Positions 12,286 to 26,794 of a stretch of 64,000 nt of DNA are shown piece by piece (the first letter of the stretch is position 1; each line of letters opens with the position of its first letter). The notes under the pieces were generated by a model. That model made no database searches. It was given only the letters and a program-made list of their open reading frames with translations, and had not been told where the DNA came from. The position numbers and the translations under genes were made by a program. This stretch comes from Alentia gelatinosa (lineage: Eukaryota > Annelida > Polychaeta > Phyllodocida > Polynoidae), in NCBI GenBank assembly GCA_950022655.1, contig OX465581.1, positions 29,545,300 to 29,609,299 of the forward strand. The letters run 5' to 3'.

Positions 12286-15200
12286 TCAACAGTCGGTCAA
12301 TTGATTCGTGTTTAGCCACGGACGTGAGGTCGCATTTACAAGACATTCATCCCAGCACTTGATAATCACTGGTCTGACGTGTAATTAATTAAGTTTTCAA
12401 AAGAGCCCGGAGGCACGTTTCTTGTTGCTCTTAGTGGACCAAGTAATGAGATGGTAATGATCCCGACCAAGGGACGGTCACTAAGAACGTCCTTAGGGCT
12501 TGGGGATTCCTTGACTGTTGTACACTGTACACATGAGCGTAGTTCTACTCCACGCCGCCGGCCAGGTAACGTTAGAAGTCAGGCATGCTCTCTGCGGCCA
12601 GTGCGCAATGGGCCCCAGGAGGCAATGGTTCTCTATTGCTAAGCAGGTGATGGTCACTAAGGTAGTAGCGGACGGCAGCATGTTTAAGTGCTGCTTGTCG
12701 ATTGAGCACTTTACATGGCCTCCTGTGGCAACGGACATGTAGATAACAATACACGATTAGATATATGGCAGTGCGCATTTGTTGGTACAAAAACACCATT
12801 TGTATCATTTGTTGTGCTTTAAATTGTTCTACATTTGTCTGTTATCACATTTTTGGTCAATTATAGATATATACACACAGTGGGAATATCTCAGGAATAG
12901 TACAGAAAATACAAGATGTACGTAAAACACGTTGCGTGATGTAGGGGGTGTTTAGTCGGCTCTCACTGTGCCAGCTCCCCTACAAGATGTCTTGCCGCCA
13001 CCAGCCGTGGGTACGGCCCCGGTGCCGTGTACACATCCCGGTCACGAGGAGCCCTCACGCAATGTTTCCTCAGAAGACAGCACCCACCTGACAAACGCGG
13101 CCGGCCGGAATTGTGTGCACCTGGCCTTCCTTGAGACCTGATACCGACTCATGCAGATAGATACACCCAGTATTGTCTGGCATTAGACCAGCCGTGCCAA
13201 TTACTAACAAGACCAGTGCTGTTTTTGATGGGTTTTTGTTGCGTGTGTGGTTTTTTTTAATCGGAACGTTTTTGTAGGTGGGGAGAGTGCATCCACCTTT
13301 CCCACCCATACCCACAGCTACCTAGCATCAATACCAAACATTTCTCTCCCCATTACATCTCCGATGAGTTATATATACCATCGCCGACACCATCAGTGCA
13401 GGGTTTATCAGCAAGGCAGGCAGAGCAAGTTTGTGGCCATTTACAACATGGGAGAAGAAAGTGTTGGTTTTCTTTTCATGCATTGTGCGTGCTTGAGTGC
13501 ACTGTGGTACGTCGGTGAATGGGAGAAGATAGTGGGTTGAATGGTGAAGACGCGCCACCTGAATGGACTGAGTGAGGCAGATGTTACTGACTCTAACCAC
13601 AAGGCGGCGCTGACGACCAGCACGCCATGCTAACAAGCCAAGGCAGTGAATACCGAATTTGACAGGTCGAATAACGTCACCCACAACAAAAAGACCCTCC
13701 CAGAAGGAATTGTAGCTAGACAATAGTCCCATACAAACGTCATATATAACGTTTTAATGACATGTCTATGGCCTAGTTACTTTTTATTATCACCGTTCGT
13801 TCGTAGTTCAAAGAGGACTGTCATACAATCATGCGATTCTTGAAATTTGCACCGAATGCTTTTCATGGTATGATTTTTTATTGCAATAAAAGAAACACAT
13901 CTGATTAATACATCCGATAAGTGACCGATGATTTCATTTATGATTGAAAATCCTCGCCTAAGCTACCATTAGTTTTCGAGAACGATTTTAATTGAGTCAG
14001 TATTACATATAGTGTGATACAGACCCCGTTTATACAGACTGTAATGGAGGTTGGGTTTTGTGTGAAGTGCGTACTTGTCAAGTGGAAACTGGGCCTTATA
14101 CTTACTGCAGCACAACCCGATCAATACATTCAGATGCCAGGCGAGCGAGACAGAGAGACCAGCTGTGTTTAATCGTAGCACCCAATCTATATACTCCTCA
14201 CCAAGCACATAATGCCGAAGTTCACCTCATAATGCAGCCGATATTTTTTTCTTTCATCAAAACCATCACCGTCCTTTTGTGATGCTCTCGTTCGAAACTA
14301 GAAATACCCAAGTTGAACCAGAACTGATATAAACAGAGCTTTCCAACATATATAGTAGGTCAAGGTTAGGAACACAAGATGCTGATAAATTTATTATATG
14401 GTCGGATGCTAGTTTGCTAAATGTGTGTAGCATGATGAATGGAATGCAGGAGAAGAATATGGAAGCCTACTTTAGATAGGCTTCTAATAATGGGCGTCAC
14501 TTGGAATGAGCGTATGCATGGCTGCACATGGATGGTTCTGACATTTCTGACAGTCATGTCAGGTAACCAGATGGCGACGCCGCCCTAACCAATCTGAATA
14601 CTTATGTAATATGAGGTGGCCTGAAGAAGCCCCTGTCACCTAGCCCCCAGTTATCGGCCCCAAAACACCATTAATTCACAGGGACATCCACGTAGCATTA
14701 TCTCCCCAGAAATCCACCAGGGATTGTCTTTGTGGTATGTCGTGATGCTGAATACTATGCGAAATAGGGGATCGATATCTTCTGAGAAACGGTGACTAAC
14801 GAGCGGGACGATGATTATTTGACGGGTGTTAGTGTATAGTATAGGCTACGAGATCGGGAATCGGGTCCTAAGTCTTGTAACATATGTTTGGATTGTGGAT
14901 AAGTTCCCACAAAGCCCCGCTCTCTGAGCCCAGATGATTGTCCACTTAGCAAGAGACAAGGGTGGCCTAGGGTCGGCCTGCCTTTGTTTTCAAGTGTTAT
15001 AGTAATTAGTGATTAATTATACAGATGAAAGACACTGCCCCAAGTGATAATGATACGATCGGGGCCATCTGTTGTTGCTGGGATATCGGGTGCTGCTACA
15101 ATGATTGCTGTTCGCCTTGGTCACTGTTACTGATCCAGCCATGGCTTTTGGCTAGATAATTGTGTCCTCTTCAGCAGCCAAAGAAGACTGCTTTTTGTGT

Positions 15201-15530
15201 AAACATTCAATATTCTGTCGCCTTAGTCCATTTTCTCAACCCACTCACGAAGGAAGAGCACTGTTGGTGTAACACAAAACCTATTGACGTTACATTTGCA
15301 TGATTAGTTTCATTCACAAAGGTATTAATCCAATGCCAATTGGGGGTGCCAATTCATCAAACAAGGGGAATTTGATACTTGATTTTACCGAGAAATATTG
15401 CACTGTAGCACTGCATCAAGGAAGCCTTTATTTATTGCCAATTTAAAAAAAAAACACTCAAAAACTTGATAATCACGGATATGCTTTTTGTAGTTTTTAA
15501 TAATGAATTTTACTTTTTCTCTTTTCATAG

Positions 15531-15675
15531 GGAATTCTACTACATCCAGATGGAGAAATATGCCCGCCAGGCTCTGGCTGAAGGAGTCACAAATCCTGAG
15601 GACATCACTGTTACCTCTGAATCCGAGATCTATCGAGTTCTCAACCTCCATTACAACAGAAATAATCAAATTGAG
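15531..15675 (+). CDS. Prox1: Prospero/Prox1 penultimate exon: homeodomain end and start of Prospero domain
   Basis: Prospero/Prox1 proteins are divergent-homeodomain transcription factors that act in the nucleus to drive neural and other progenitors to exit the cell cycle and differentiate. This exon encodes 48 residues beginning [13 protein letters not shown], the family signature that follows the WFxNxR end of homeodomain helix 3. [18 protein letters not shown] follows, inside the Prospero domain. The acceptor is a T-rich tract ending in catag at 15530. One base (G) completes an Arg codon split across the junction, so the entering intron is phase 2. The donor GAG|gtgagt follows 15675 and leaves in phase 0. 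The earlier exons, which carry the rest of the homeodomain and the long N-terminal half, are not in the window. The match was made by eye from knowledge of the family; identification is secure. No indel or stop is seen. Confidence 0.96.
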
Positions 15676-16263
15676 GTGAGTTTCCCTTTAATCTCTGTTT
15701 TCCTTTTATCGCTAAACCACACAAATTAAAGTTAGCTATAAATCTGCTTCAAGAGAGTGGCTTGCCTGGTTTGCCTGTGCATGGAGTGATATAGACACAT
15801 GTTTTCTACTCCATCTTCGCTGTTGTCAATAAGGCGACAGTTGCATTTCAAACATTGCTTACCTGGCTTTGTTTGAGGTTGTCTCGCTCGACAACAGAGA
15901 AATTAAAAGCACACGGAAGATATTACTCATAAAGCTTGTATTTTGAGAGTGTGTTTTCTTTTCACCCGACACAATAGCGCAGTACGGCTACTTATCTAGA
16001 ACGTGCAAACACTGCCCCTTGAGACATCCAATTCATGGCCCCTCAGGAAATTGAATTCTTGTCCATACAAAGTGTCATGTTGATAAAAAAAAAGGTTATT
16101 TATTTTCTTGAATGGAGGAGCTAGTATTTAGAACTGTAAAAATTTGGATATCTTGAACAGCTCTCGTGAGATTTAATTAAGTGAGTGTAGGCGTTGCCTG
16201 TGGGTGTTTTGGTGGCTGGGAGGTGGACAGGTGGCAAGGGAGATGGAGATGGAGGTGAGGATT

Positions 16264-16293
16264 GGGGGGGCCTTGTCCCCCGCCCCCCCCCCC
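16264..16293. repeat. G7 then C-rich tract
   Basis: G7 at 16264-16270 and C11 at 16283-16293 could pair as a short G:C hairpin. Confidence 0.8.
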
Positions 16294-19200
16294 TCCCTCA
16301 CAGGTGGACAATCTGTCATGGCGATACCTGTGTCCTGAGGCGTGGGAATACATAGATCAGTGTCCATGCCGTGTGTCCACCTCATGGCCAGTGGCTATAA
16401 ACTAGAGGCCTAGCTCTATTGCTCAATCCACCACACTGGTGTCTGAAGCATGACTGTGAAAACTACTCAATCACCGATTAAAAACCTACAGTTTGGAGAA
16501 ATATAAGCAGGCATCTTAGAGTGCACCTGACTCTGTGGATCTGTTCGTGAAGGGTCGATGCCGGTGGCGCTAGCTCTTATCCATGGCTATAAAATGTGAT
16601 TAATGACGAGTATAAAAGACAGCCGGCCAAGAGTTATGTTGAGCTCTATCCAGGGGCTGTGTAGTCAGCTCGAGCACATCGTGGTAGGCAGTGATCCCTA
16701 GCTGACCGGGTCCCGCGGCCGTTCGGGTAATGATGCAGAACCACCCCCACTCGCCAACCCCCTCCTCAACCCCCAACAAGCCCTTGCCGTGACCCTCACT
16801 GCACTGCCCGGGCACGCCAGCGGCAAGTGAAATTTACACTCTAAGTAACGAGCGCTATCTTCGCCGGACGCCCACTCATTAAGATTTGACCGGTCTCCCT
16901 ATTTATTCCACAGCACGAAATCAATTAAGACTCTGAAGTATAATTTTCCAAACTAGAGACACGTCAGTTGCCTTCGTGGATAAATAGCACGGTTCAAGCA
17001 AGACTCCTAGATCAAAGGGCAATGCATGCCAAATGGTTGGCCAGTGTTTCTTTTCGGTTGACAATAAGTCAGAAAAGTGCCTTTTTTAATGGAAAAGAGC
17101 ATTAAACACGCAGGAGTTGTTGTTAGGTGTGGGGAAAAAAGATAAACGGTGCACAATGAGCTGTTAAAGCAGACTGCCTGAGGTCAGTGTGGCCAGTAGT
17201 TAAACAGGTTTTAAGGCCATTTCCTTTTAATTGTAGAGGCGCGCTTCCTCGGTGGGCCTGAGTTATACCCGGCACACAGGAAGTCCCCCTCCCATGCCCG
17301 GGACGGCCATAATCCGGAAAGGGGAGCCGGCCAGGACATGAAAATAAACCCCCAGTCTTGATTATTGCACGACTCCGGTCCTAACCTTAAGACTACTGTT
17401 TCGTAACACGAGGAAGACTTTAAAACAATGGGCGGGTGGTAGTTTTTGCCACCCCATCCCTGCATCACGCACTCGGGTGTCACTCGGGAGATTGACTGGC
17501 ACGGGATGTGTGAATGGTGAGCGTTAATAATCTCCGTCAACAGATTAATTAGGCGGGTGGGAGACTATAGGAGGGGCGATGATTTTCTCAAGTCCAAGGA
17601 AATTGATCGTGTAATTACCATCATTCGATCGTCTTAATTCTCCACTTTGCATTCTAAAAAACAATGCCAGTCGGTGAATTGTTCTCGGCTATCCGAGTTG
17701 CAAATGATGTTGTTTTTATCAATTTCCTCTGGCATACACTTATGGCACTGCATTATTGCAATGCCACATTATTCAGCTTTTCAGACTGACTCTTTCTCTT
17801 TTTGGATTGTCATCGGTAACCATGACCCTTCCCGCCTGATTTAAGTGAAGATTGTCTTGATCATCCCATTAGACGTAAACGTGATGAAGTAAACTTGTTT
17901 TTATTTAATCCACGCCACAGACTCCTTTAATTTCATAGAAACGGACCGGAATGCACTGTCGGTAATCAGATCTAGTCGCGCGCCACCCGCCTGCCTTGGG
18001 TTTCTGGGGATTGGATCGCTTTCCAACCTCATTTAGAAATCAATTTAAAGCTGAGCAACTCATGACTTAAGTCAATTTCCAAAGCCGCCTGGAAATCGGC
18101 TCAGATTTACATCCGCGTCTCTCATTCATCCCGATGAATGGTCGATCGGAATCCATTTAATCCTGGTCAAGTGTCCTTAAAAAAGGTAGATCTGCTATGT
18201 CGCTATCATTGATCTTGTTGGAGAAATCCCATTGGAAATATATGATATGTTATTGTACAGTTCTTTACTTTAATCATGATAGATAATTAAAGAGACTCGT
18301 TGTGATTATATGGATTAGTTCTTGTCCATGTACTTTGTTATTGATACATGGGACCAGGTTCAGAAAGTCGATTCTCATACGATGCGCAGCCATGTTGTTC
18401 TGGCATTCCGCGTTCTCCTTTCATGTCTTCACTTGCTTGTTAGTTTCCCTTCAACCTGTTGTTAAGGCTATTACCAAGTCCTAATACATAAACATGACCG
18501 ATTAGTGTCCTGCCCACCTTGGCCTTTGGTCACCGAGGCGATTGGTTTCCAGTATTTGATGTTTAATTAATTATTTAGTTGGGCCCGGGGTACGATTACC
18601 GTTGTTCTTCTTACCGGGCGACCGGGCTGGGGGACCGGTCGGCGGATCGCGTTACGGGACGCGGTCAAGATACCCCCCAGGAGTATACCTTAACCCCCGA
18701 CCCCCGCACGATCTTGTAGCCATGGGCCTTTGATTTTAGACGCGGCGGAATTTACCCCGGGGCCACGCGGGACGACTGATACGTTTACACGTATACTCTG
18801 CGATCGCCCTCGTGTTTTAATTGTCTATAGACGGGTCTCGACAGCATTTAAAGCAAGCTGGCCAACGTTATCGCCCTTTGCTGAAATAAACATACATGTT
18901 ACTATGTAATCTACAAGCATATTCAATGTCGATTTGTAATTTGCAGTATAATCTTCATGTATTATGTATGTATTGCATATGCCTAAGTAAAGGTGACTTC
19001 TTATATACTTCCCGATACATCACTTTATTTAATCAATTAATTTTCTCAATGGCATTTCGCCAGGAGTGGTGCATACTCCAGCAAAAATCTATATCTTTAG
19101 GTTTTACCTGGTTCTTTCTTCGGAAGTTGAGAGGAGGAAATAATAACTTAAAATCGCTGCAAAGTCAAGTAGATCTAGTGTCAGTTTCATGTAATCCTGA

Positions 19201-20925
19201 TCAGGCATAGGGAAAGCCGTGCTTGTGGATCAAAGATTTGCTCATTCAGTAAAAGCTCATTTCATGGCCGCGTAGGCGCGATTAGCTCTGCCAGGCATTT
19301 GCTCCTCAATATTCGATACCAGCTCAAAGGCTATGGGCGGACGGGGGTAGAATGGATGGTAGGGGGAGGCCTTCTTTACAGGGGAGAGTGGGCAGTCAAG
19401 TAAGAAATTCAACAAGTGTAGTTCTTCCACCCTCGCTCATAATCCATAAAAACGCCTTTTGTCTGTGTGACAGGGAGGAGGCCTGAGATATTGATACTGG
19501 CCCCCTGCGCGCACTCACTCCAGGGCGGGCGCCGATTTGTGAAAGTAATCGACGGGCTTTGTATGGGCGAAATGGCCGTGCCTTGAGAGGCGATGGGGGA
19601 GGTGGAATGGAGGGTGGTGGTCGTGGGCTGGGGAGAAAGCAGGGGTGGCGCGGCGGGTGGCGGCCGGCTTATTCATGTGGTGTGAGATGGGCGGCGGCGG
19701 AGCCCGGCCACTTCTGTCCGCAGCCAGATTTATGTGGCTTCCGAGAGGCATTGGCGACCACGATTGATGCGGGGCCCACTTCTGGGTTCAGGTGAGGCGC
19801 CATGTTTTATCGACGGTCGCGCGCCCTCAGTCCCGCGACAAGGCGACCACCATCTACCCCCACCCCCCATCTTTCTCACCCCTCCTCCCTCCAATAATCC
19901 GGCCGCGCCCGTTAAGTCATTACTATAACACTGGTCGCACTTCCCAATGACTGTGATTTGATGGGGGTAGAGGGGGTGGGGGTAGTCGCAACAAAGTCAT
20001 AAGTGACACCACTGTATGAGGAATCCAACCCATCCCAGGCTTCGGGGAGGCAACCTCCACCCCCGTCCCCCATATCGGGAGTAGGACATAGTAATAACTA
20101 TAACGGGATTGGCCAGCGAGCATTGTGACGAGGTATAGGGGATAAAGTGGGAGGGGGACATGAAGGGGAGTGGGGGACAAGCGGGTCACGTTTTACGACG
20201 ACACCCAGCGGGCATATCTGGTGGAGCTCATGCAAATCGCGAACAAAGCGAGAGTCTCACTTGAGTGATTCTGTTCTCACGCTTGGGTGGGTCGCGTTTT
20301 TGTTGTCCCTTCCCCAGGTGTCTGTGGCCGGGGCTGGCTTGTGATTCGAGGAAAAGTGGTTTGGCAAAATAACAGTTTCTCAGGGTACCTGGCTGTCAGG
20401 CCCAGCGGTGGTCGGGGCACGTGCTCCGGCACCCGGCACCCCACTTTGTGCCCCACCCCAAATGTAGCCCCCGCCCCAACGACAGGCCCCCGGGGAGGGG
20501 CGACCACGCCACCTCCTCACCCCAAACCCCCAGACAACAATGAGCAGATACAATATGACCATCTCTCCCTTCTGCCTGGCTACACTGCGCGTTAAAAGTG
20601 CATAAAACCAGAATTAAGCGTGGACGATGCCCTTCTCAAAACAAATGTAAAGACGGAATAAAAAAAGGTCGACCACGAGTCTCATCCTTTTCAAAGTATA
20701 CCGTTGTACAGCGGGGCTGGTTTTTGTGTTGGCCAAGAGTGGGCCGTTGTGGTGAGTTAGTTGCCTGTTAGTAAAGACAAACAATAGAGCCACATGGCTG
20801 CGTGTAGTGATTGTTTGTAATGGCATGTTCGGGGTATCAGGCAAACGCCACAACATATAAACCATTCTTATAACCGATTTGCTTTCATGAATACCAGAAT
20901 ACCACATGCTGAGACAGGAATTTGT

Positions 20926-20958
20926 AAAAAAAAAACAAAAAAAAACAAAAAAAAACCC
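20926..20958. repeat. (A9C)n tract
   Basis: Three A9-A10 runs separated by single C. Confidence 0.9.
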
Positions 20959-21339
20959 AGACGATCATATAATGGTGATATGAGCGGGATCATGGTCAAA
21001 TTCAAAGAGTTCCGGAATATATCTATATGTCATTCTTTGCTGGTTTATTTCAGCCCCAGGGCATCTGGAGAATCTTGGGGAGAATATGAATTGATACTAT
21101 TAGATTGGTTAATATGAACATGTTTAAGGTAGCTTTGTCGTCTGCGTGAAATAGATAATAGATCGCTCTATCTCACCCCAGACAACCAACCTGTGGTACT
21201 GATTCAATTAACTTAACAAAGCAGAGACGCCGGTCCAGTATACACAAGACCATAGAATCACTCTTTTTCCTTGGTTCCCGCATACATCCTTTCTGAGCAT
21301 ATCTCTTCCATCATTGCAGCCTCTGAATAAGTCATCGGC

Positions 21340-21353
21340 GTTGCCCTGGCAAC
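21340..21353. promoter_or_regulatory. Perfect RFX X-box in the last Prox1 intron
   Basis: GTTGCC-CT-GGCAAC is a full symmetric X-box, the site bound by RFX winged-helix factors, which control ciliary and sensory-neuron genes in animals. All twelve defined positions match. Confidence 0.6.
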
Positions 21354-24300
21354 AGACTCACTTCAGAAGGCCCACTTATTGCCATAACAACGAGAAAGAT
21401 GGGGGCTTTTTGTTCTTGGCCCGGGCCGCGACCATGGTGGTCATTAGGTACTAATTGTTATGAATTCTGCAAGATGCCGGTGGGATGGGCGCAGCAGATC
21501 AGCGAGGTAGAGAGAGATGGTTGGAGGGGATGGGAGGTGGGGGAGCTAGGTCGCCGCCCTCACAAACAGAATGTGTAATTCTGGCTGAGTTGCTCATAGC
21601 GACTCGGCCTCCCTTGACAGTTGCCAGGTTGATTGCATATTTATTGTCATTTATCTTACAATAAGCGTAATGATGTGCGCCTTTTGTCAACCCTGACATG
21701 TCAAATTGAAGACGATCGGTGGCCGAGGAGTCGGCTTTGATAAGGCCTTAGGATATTATTCATTGTTTTATTCATGAGCTAAGATAGCAAATTGTCTCCG
21801 GGGCCATGCCAGGTTTTGCTTGGATCACAAACAGAGGAAGCAATTCCGGACGCCTTGGCTGACAGGGATCCGACACCCACTTAGTAGCGCGCGCGGAAGG
21901 AGGGGAGGGGGTTGTTCTTACAGTGCGTGTAAAAAAGGGACACTTATCGGAAGGATAAGTTGTTCTCATTTTTTCCTAGGCCACGAGCAAGAAAAACCCT
22001 TAACAACTTCTGAAAAAAAAATCTTCCCACACCCTCCCCGCCACCAACACCAGCATCCTTCCGTGTTTGTATTAAGCATCATGAGAGAAAAGCACGTTTC
22101 CTTTTTGTGTAGTCTTTGAGTATTCATGAGGGCCGACCAGTGCCAAGTTCGCCATTCAGCGAAGACAAATGGAGAGGATGACAGATGTAAGCAGGGTGGA
22201 CTTTGATCAATCTGCATGGATCTTCGTGTGGGTTAGTGATGCCCTGGTCGTCACCGCGGTGTTTAGTCATTCCTCTCACACCTTTTGTGGTTGAAGCCGG
22301 TTCTGTTGGCGCAGCCAGGCCAACAATTAAGGCTTTCAGTAGACCCCCTACATACACCCCACCCGACCCCATCTACCTATGGTCTGCGAGAATGATTTCT
22401 CCCGTGTACAGGGAACATTAGCTCCAAGTCAGCCATGCACAAAACTGCACTTGGGAAAGATCGAATGGAAGTTAATGCAGGGGGGATTTCCCCCCACCCC
22501 TGACGTATTCCCCACCAAAGTCACCGTTGTTCCCGCCCACCCAGTGCACCTCCACGCACCAATCCCCACTACCTCAACCCCCAAACCGCCGTCCAGAAGT
22601 GCTCATCATCATGCGAGGGGCTGGCCCAGGAAGCACAAGCTCCACCACAGGAAAGCCCAATCTCCAACGCACGTCGCCTCGCCTGTGATTTCCCACCCCT
22701 ATCCAGGCCTAATTTGACTTTTTAATCTCCTTTGCCGGCTCAGTCAAGCATGAACACTTCCTGCGTGCGCGCGCCGCCGTTGGGCGGAAGTGGAGTGCCA
22801 GCGCCAGCTAGCTGACATCAAAGTGTGTGAATATTGGGTGTGAAATGTTTCAGGTGTGAGTAGTTCGGACTGCAGCTTTCTCTGACAGTGTTTGGTCTAC
22901 GCACAGGAATGCCTTGAATGCATAATCTGTTGTTTAATCTGCAAGTCTATAGGAGACACTCTGCATGTATATGTGTAATATATATAAACTAGATAGGTGC
23001 TGGATAGGAAAAAATCCGAAAGACTGTAGACTAGATACAAACGTTCAACTTCATATAGTCTATGAATCTCGATGGATTATTCATGTCCTTGGATAATAGA
23101 ATTTCTTTTGTGTCCTTCGTTCAAAACAGCATGTTTTAGGGAAAGTCTTTGTGGTCCAAATGTGGGGCACTTGGAAAAAAAGTCTCGTTCAGCCAAACAA
23201 CGTGAAATGCGATACATCGTCTGAGTATCGTTTACGCCGAGCAAGCGACAACTGATGGTGATTGTACACATGGCAAGCAACCAATGGTGGCAATTGTACA
23301 CAAGGGTTCCTACGACAGCCCTTGGCACAGGCGCCTTATGTGTTGTACCCACACAGCCACTATTAGTATATGCAAATGAGACAAGGAATTGATATGATTA
23401 GTATACAGTTGACCACCAATGCTGAAGGCACCAATGGATTCAATACGACCCAAGACAAATGCCTTTTTGTGCATTATGGTTGGTGGTTATAGAGGATTAG
23501 ACATGAAAGCACATCTGTTGATGTTTCATTTGATATCATTGATCTGTAGTCACGGACATTTATTGTGATCGAGAGTAAATAACTGTACATGAGTGTATTT
23601 ACATTTAAAAAGAGAATATTTACGACCTTTTAGTTCAATGCCATAATGTCTATCATAGATGTCGAAAGGTGGAACCCGTTTGGACTTTTCTTCAAAGGTT
23701 GAATATCAGTTTGGGTATTCATATTTATTCTACTTTAATAAGGAAAATTCATGAGCTGTACTGGTTCCTTTGATAATTCCTTATCGTCCTTAGAATACAT
23801 CTTGACCAGGGGAAAGCGCCTATGATATGGAGCAAGGGGAAATAACTACATACATGATATGATACCAAAGAAGACCGTTAATTTATGTGTATATTTGAAA
23901 TGTAATGCCTCCTGATTCCACAACGGTTTCTGCAGATTCTACCCCCGTCACTAAGACCCCTTTATTATCTAGACGGTTCCCGCGGAGATCTGACCATCCA
24001 TCGGAGGGTTAGTTGCGTGGACTTTGTCTCCGCTGACTCCCACACACCTGCCCTGCCCAGTCAAGGCAGTTGACACACCTGGCGACACGTTACGTCATTA
24101 TATCACCTGGATTGATTAGGGACAAGACCCTCAGCCGCACGTCGAGAAGTCTCTAAGTAGCCGGCACAAGCCACACGGCCGATAGAAAGATGTATCTATT
24201 GGCCCAGCTGACCTGAAATGGCCAATTGCTTGCAACAGTCAATATTGGCACAGCCAGCTTTGCAATGGGTCAACCAATAGAGCCAAGGGTCGCCACCTAA

Positions 24301-25166
24301 TGCTCTCAGGCCGCTGACTCAACCGGACCCCAAGAAAATTAGATTTGTCGTGATTCTAAGAACCATCAAATCAACTGTTTCATGTCGATGTGTTTATTGC
24401 TTGATCAGTGAGTGCCTGAATCATTCGTCTTCGGGGCCTTGTTAAGCTGTCAGTCTGGACATGGTTGTGAGGTGTAGTGCTGGTCAGTCCGCTGTGTTAA
24501 GATGGATCTGACCACTGCTTCAATAACAACATCCTCGCAAGAGGTGGGCCATCTGGTGCAAGCCACCTGGCGTGCACCGAATAACGGGGATTGAATATGC
24601 AAGCATGTCCTTTAAGAAGCAGAGCCGGTGGACGCAGAATACTCCTACTGACCAGCATCACAGCCTTTTGTGCTGGTCATCTCTTTGGCCATCAATAGGC
24701 CTCGTGTGCACCGATTGTCTGAGGCAGCAATAAAAAGAAATAGAAATTGTCGGTGAATTGTCATCATCATCACACGTAGCCCCTCCCTTCACGACACGCC
24801 ATGGCTGCCGATTGTCCCGCTCACTCACAATGCCGCCCGTAAATAAATGCCAGACGTAGACATGGCTGACTGCAAGGATTGCGCCCCCGACGCCCCATAA
24901 GCTGGGCGGAGATTAGGAGTCGATTCAGAGATAAAGATTCTGGGAATCTTTGCGGCGATAAATCATTCTTTATTGTCGGTGAGGCGATTGTCGGTAGGAT
25001 TAGTGGTGAAGATCCGGAGGTGCTGGGTCTTTTTTTGAATAAAGGACGACCATTTGATAATGATGGTAATGATAACAGTGGTCCACGTGACTTGTGAAAC
25101 GGACCCTGATTGGTCAACCGCCATGGAACAATCAAAAGAAATAAGAATGAAAGAGAGGGCGTCATA

Positions 25167-25211
25167 GGGGTTGGGGTAGGGGTCGGGTATGGGGGTTTCG
25201 GGTGCCGGGGG
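25167..25211 (+). other. G-quadruplex-forming candidate
   Basis: Seven runs of three or more G separated by 2-4 nt (GGGGTTGGGGTAGGGG, then GGG, GGGGG, GGG and GGGGG) fit an intramolecular G-quadruplex on the + strand, hence in the Prox1 pre-mRNA intron. Confidence 0.55.
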
Positions 25212-26794
25212 TAAAGTTCACAAAGAACCCCAGAGAAAAAGAGGAAATACGGAAGGAATATTGTTTGGGGCGAACAATAGGTTCCGTTCGCCCTAGGGCA
25301 GAAGGCAGCGGCGATAAGATCAGGAGTTAATGAAAGAGAAGGGGGTAAAAATCTACAGGGTGGGGAACACCTGCACCACCTAGCGGGGGGCTGAGTAAAT
25401 ATGACTTGTGGGGGCAGGGGGAGACATGCTACGGACGGTGGCGCACCTGGCGGAGCTGGTCGTCGCGTCGTCTGACGGAACAGCGTCCAGACACGTCACC
25501 GTGCTGCGTGGAAACTGATTTAATTACCTCCGTGACAAAAGAGCTCCACTACAGGGAGCATGCGAGGTGTGATGTCACGGAAGGCCCAAGTGAGTGAGAT
25601 GATAATATGTAGATATGGGCTGAAGGTTCTCCACCAGGGTCAAGAGCTGGACTTCCGTCGTTTGTCTTCACGCAATACCAGCGTATGAATCAATACCATT
25701 GCGGGACTGCCTTATCATGGCGATGTATTATGATGGATAGAAAGCAAAAGTGCAGGCGCCTGAAAAGAGATATACATGATGGAAGTTGTTTGCAGTATGC
25801 TGAATCGCCTCGTGGTTTTGAGATGGGGGTCTTCTCATTCAGCAGTCAAATATGACGGATTGGTCCAGGTGCAACAACACTAACGAACAATACCACAGCT
25901 CCTCCACTAACACCGCACATCCCCATCTAAACTAACCTTATCCGACACCCATCAACTCTAATGCCAACTCCTATTTAGAGAGTTGCGAAATTGTGGTTCA
26001 TCCATGTTTTTTCACTAAATGTCCTTAGAATCAGTTAGTGTCATGGTAGCAGAATGACAGCAATAGGGAAGGAAGTCAAATACTTGTTTTATTTTCGGCT
26101 CTTAACGGCGGTTTACAAAGAAGGCTTCACATCAATTCAGGAAGAAATGAAGTCCGACAGGGTGTTAAATGGGAGGTGGATGGGGACTCGGCGCGTATTG
26201 TGTGCGTGGAGGGTTCCCGCATTAACCAAACAGGTTCTGATCGAGGAGGGAGGAGTGCATGCACACAGCACCCAAGGTGGAGAACCCGGACCTCCACCGG
26301 TGGACAAGAGGATCTTGAAATTTGGTAACCGCTTGCAACAAAAGCATGCAATCATAGCGTTGTCCACACCTCGATTTGAACACGGCGGCACATGCCTGAC
26401 ATCCCCACCACCTCTACTACCCTCTCTGAATACACACAAACCATACGTGTGCCCAACAGGGAGCTCCAATTTGAAAGCGCGCGCGTCGACGGCCGCCCCT
26501 TCTAAGGAGTCGCAATAATTCCGACAATTGTGGGCATTATGCGGCGATAATTCGCGAGTAAACCCCGCACTGCCGATGGATACTGCCACTCCGAGGTGTC
26601 TTTGATTCAATGCTTTTATTTCTCCTCCGCGGGGTTGGGTCGCCGCGATGTCGGTACATATTGACTCAACGGCGCCACTGTTTGCCTCCGGCGGCCGACG
26701 CTGATAATCTTGGTGCCAAGGCGCCCGCTAAAATATGGAGCCTCATGGGCGGCGCGCGCATCTTGAAAGGCCTCCTTGTGTGTTATTGGTCGCC

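Larger units (their letters stand above)
1..15530 (+). other. Upstream Prox1 intron, 3' part (at least 15.5 kb)
   Basis: No exon is recognised before 15531, and the Arg codon at 15531 needs two bases from an upstream exon, so this stretch is intron for Prox1 transcripts that include that exon. It is a mosaic of GC-rich and AT-rich unique DNA with long C or G homopolymers (4657-4677, 5468-5483, 11663-11683, 12267-12285) and G-rich tracts at 7147-7224 and 10777-10836. Several ORFs of 100-183 codons occur, some overlapping on both strands, and none has a recognisable domain or sensible splice context. The window opens with gtatgt, which could be the donor of this intron, but that cannot be shown without upstream sequence. 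An independent gene nested here cannot be excluded. Confidence 0.75.

Noticed and set aside
26054..26610. 154- and 157-codon ORFs on opposite strands
   Set aside because: They overlap antisense almost fully, have no recognisable motif and lie in the Prox1 intron.
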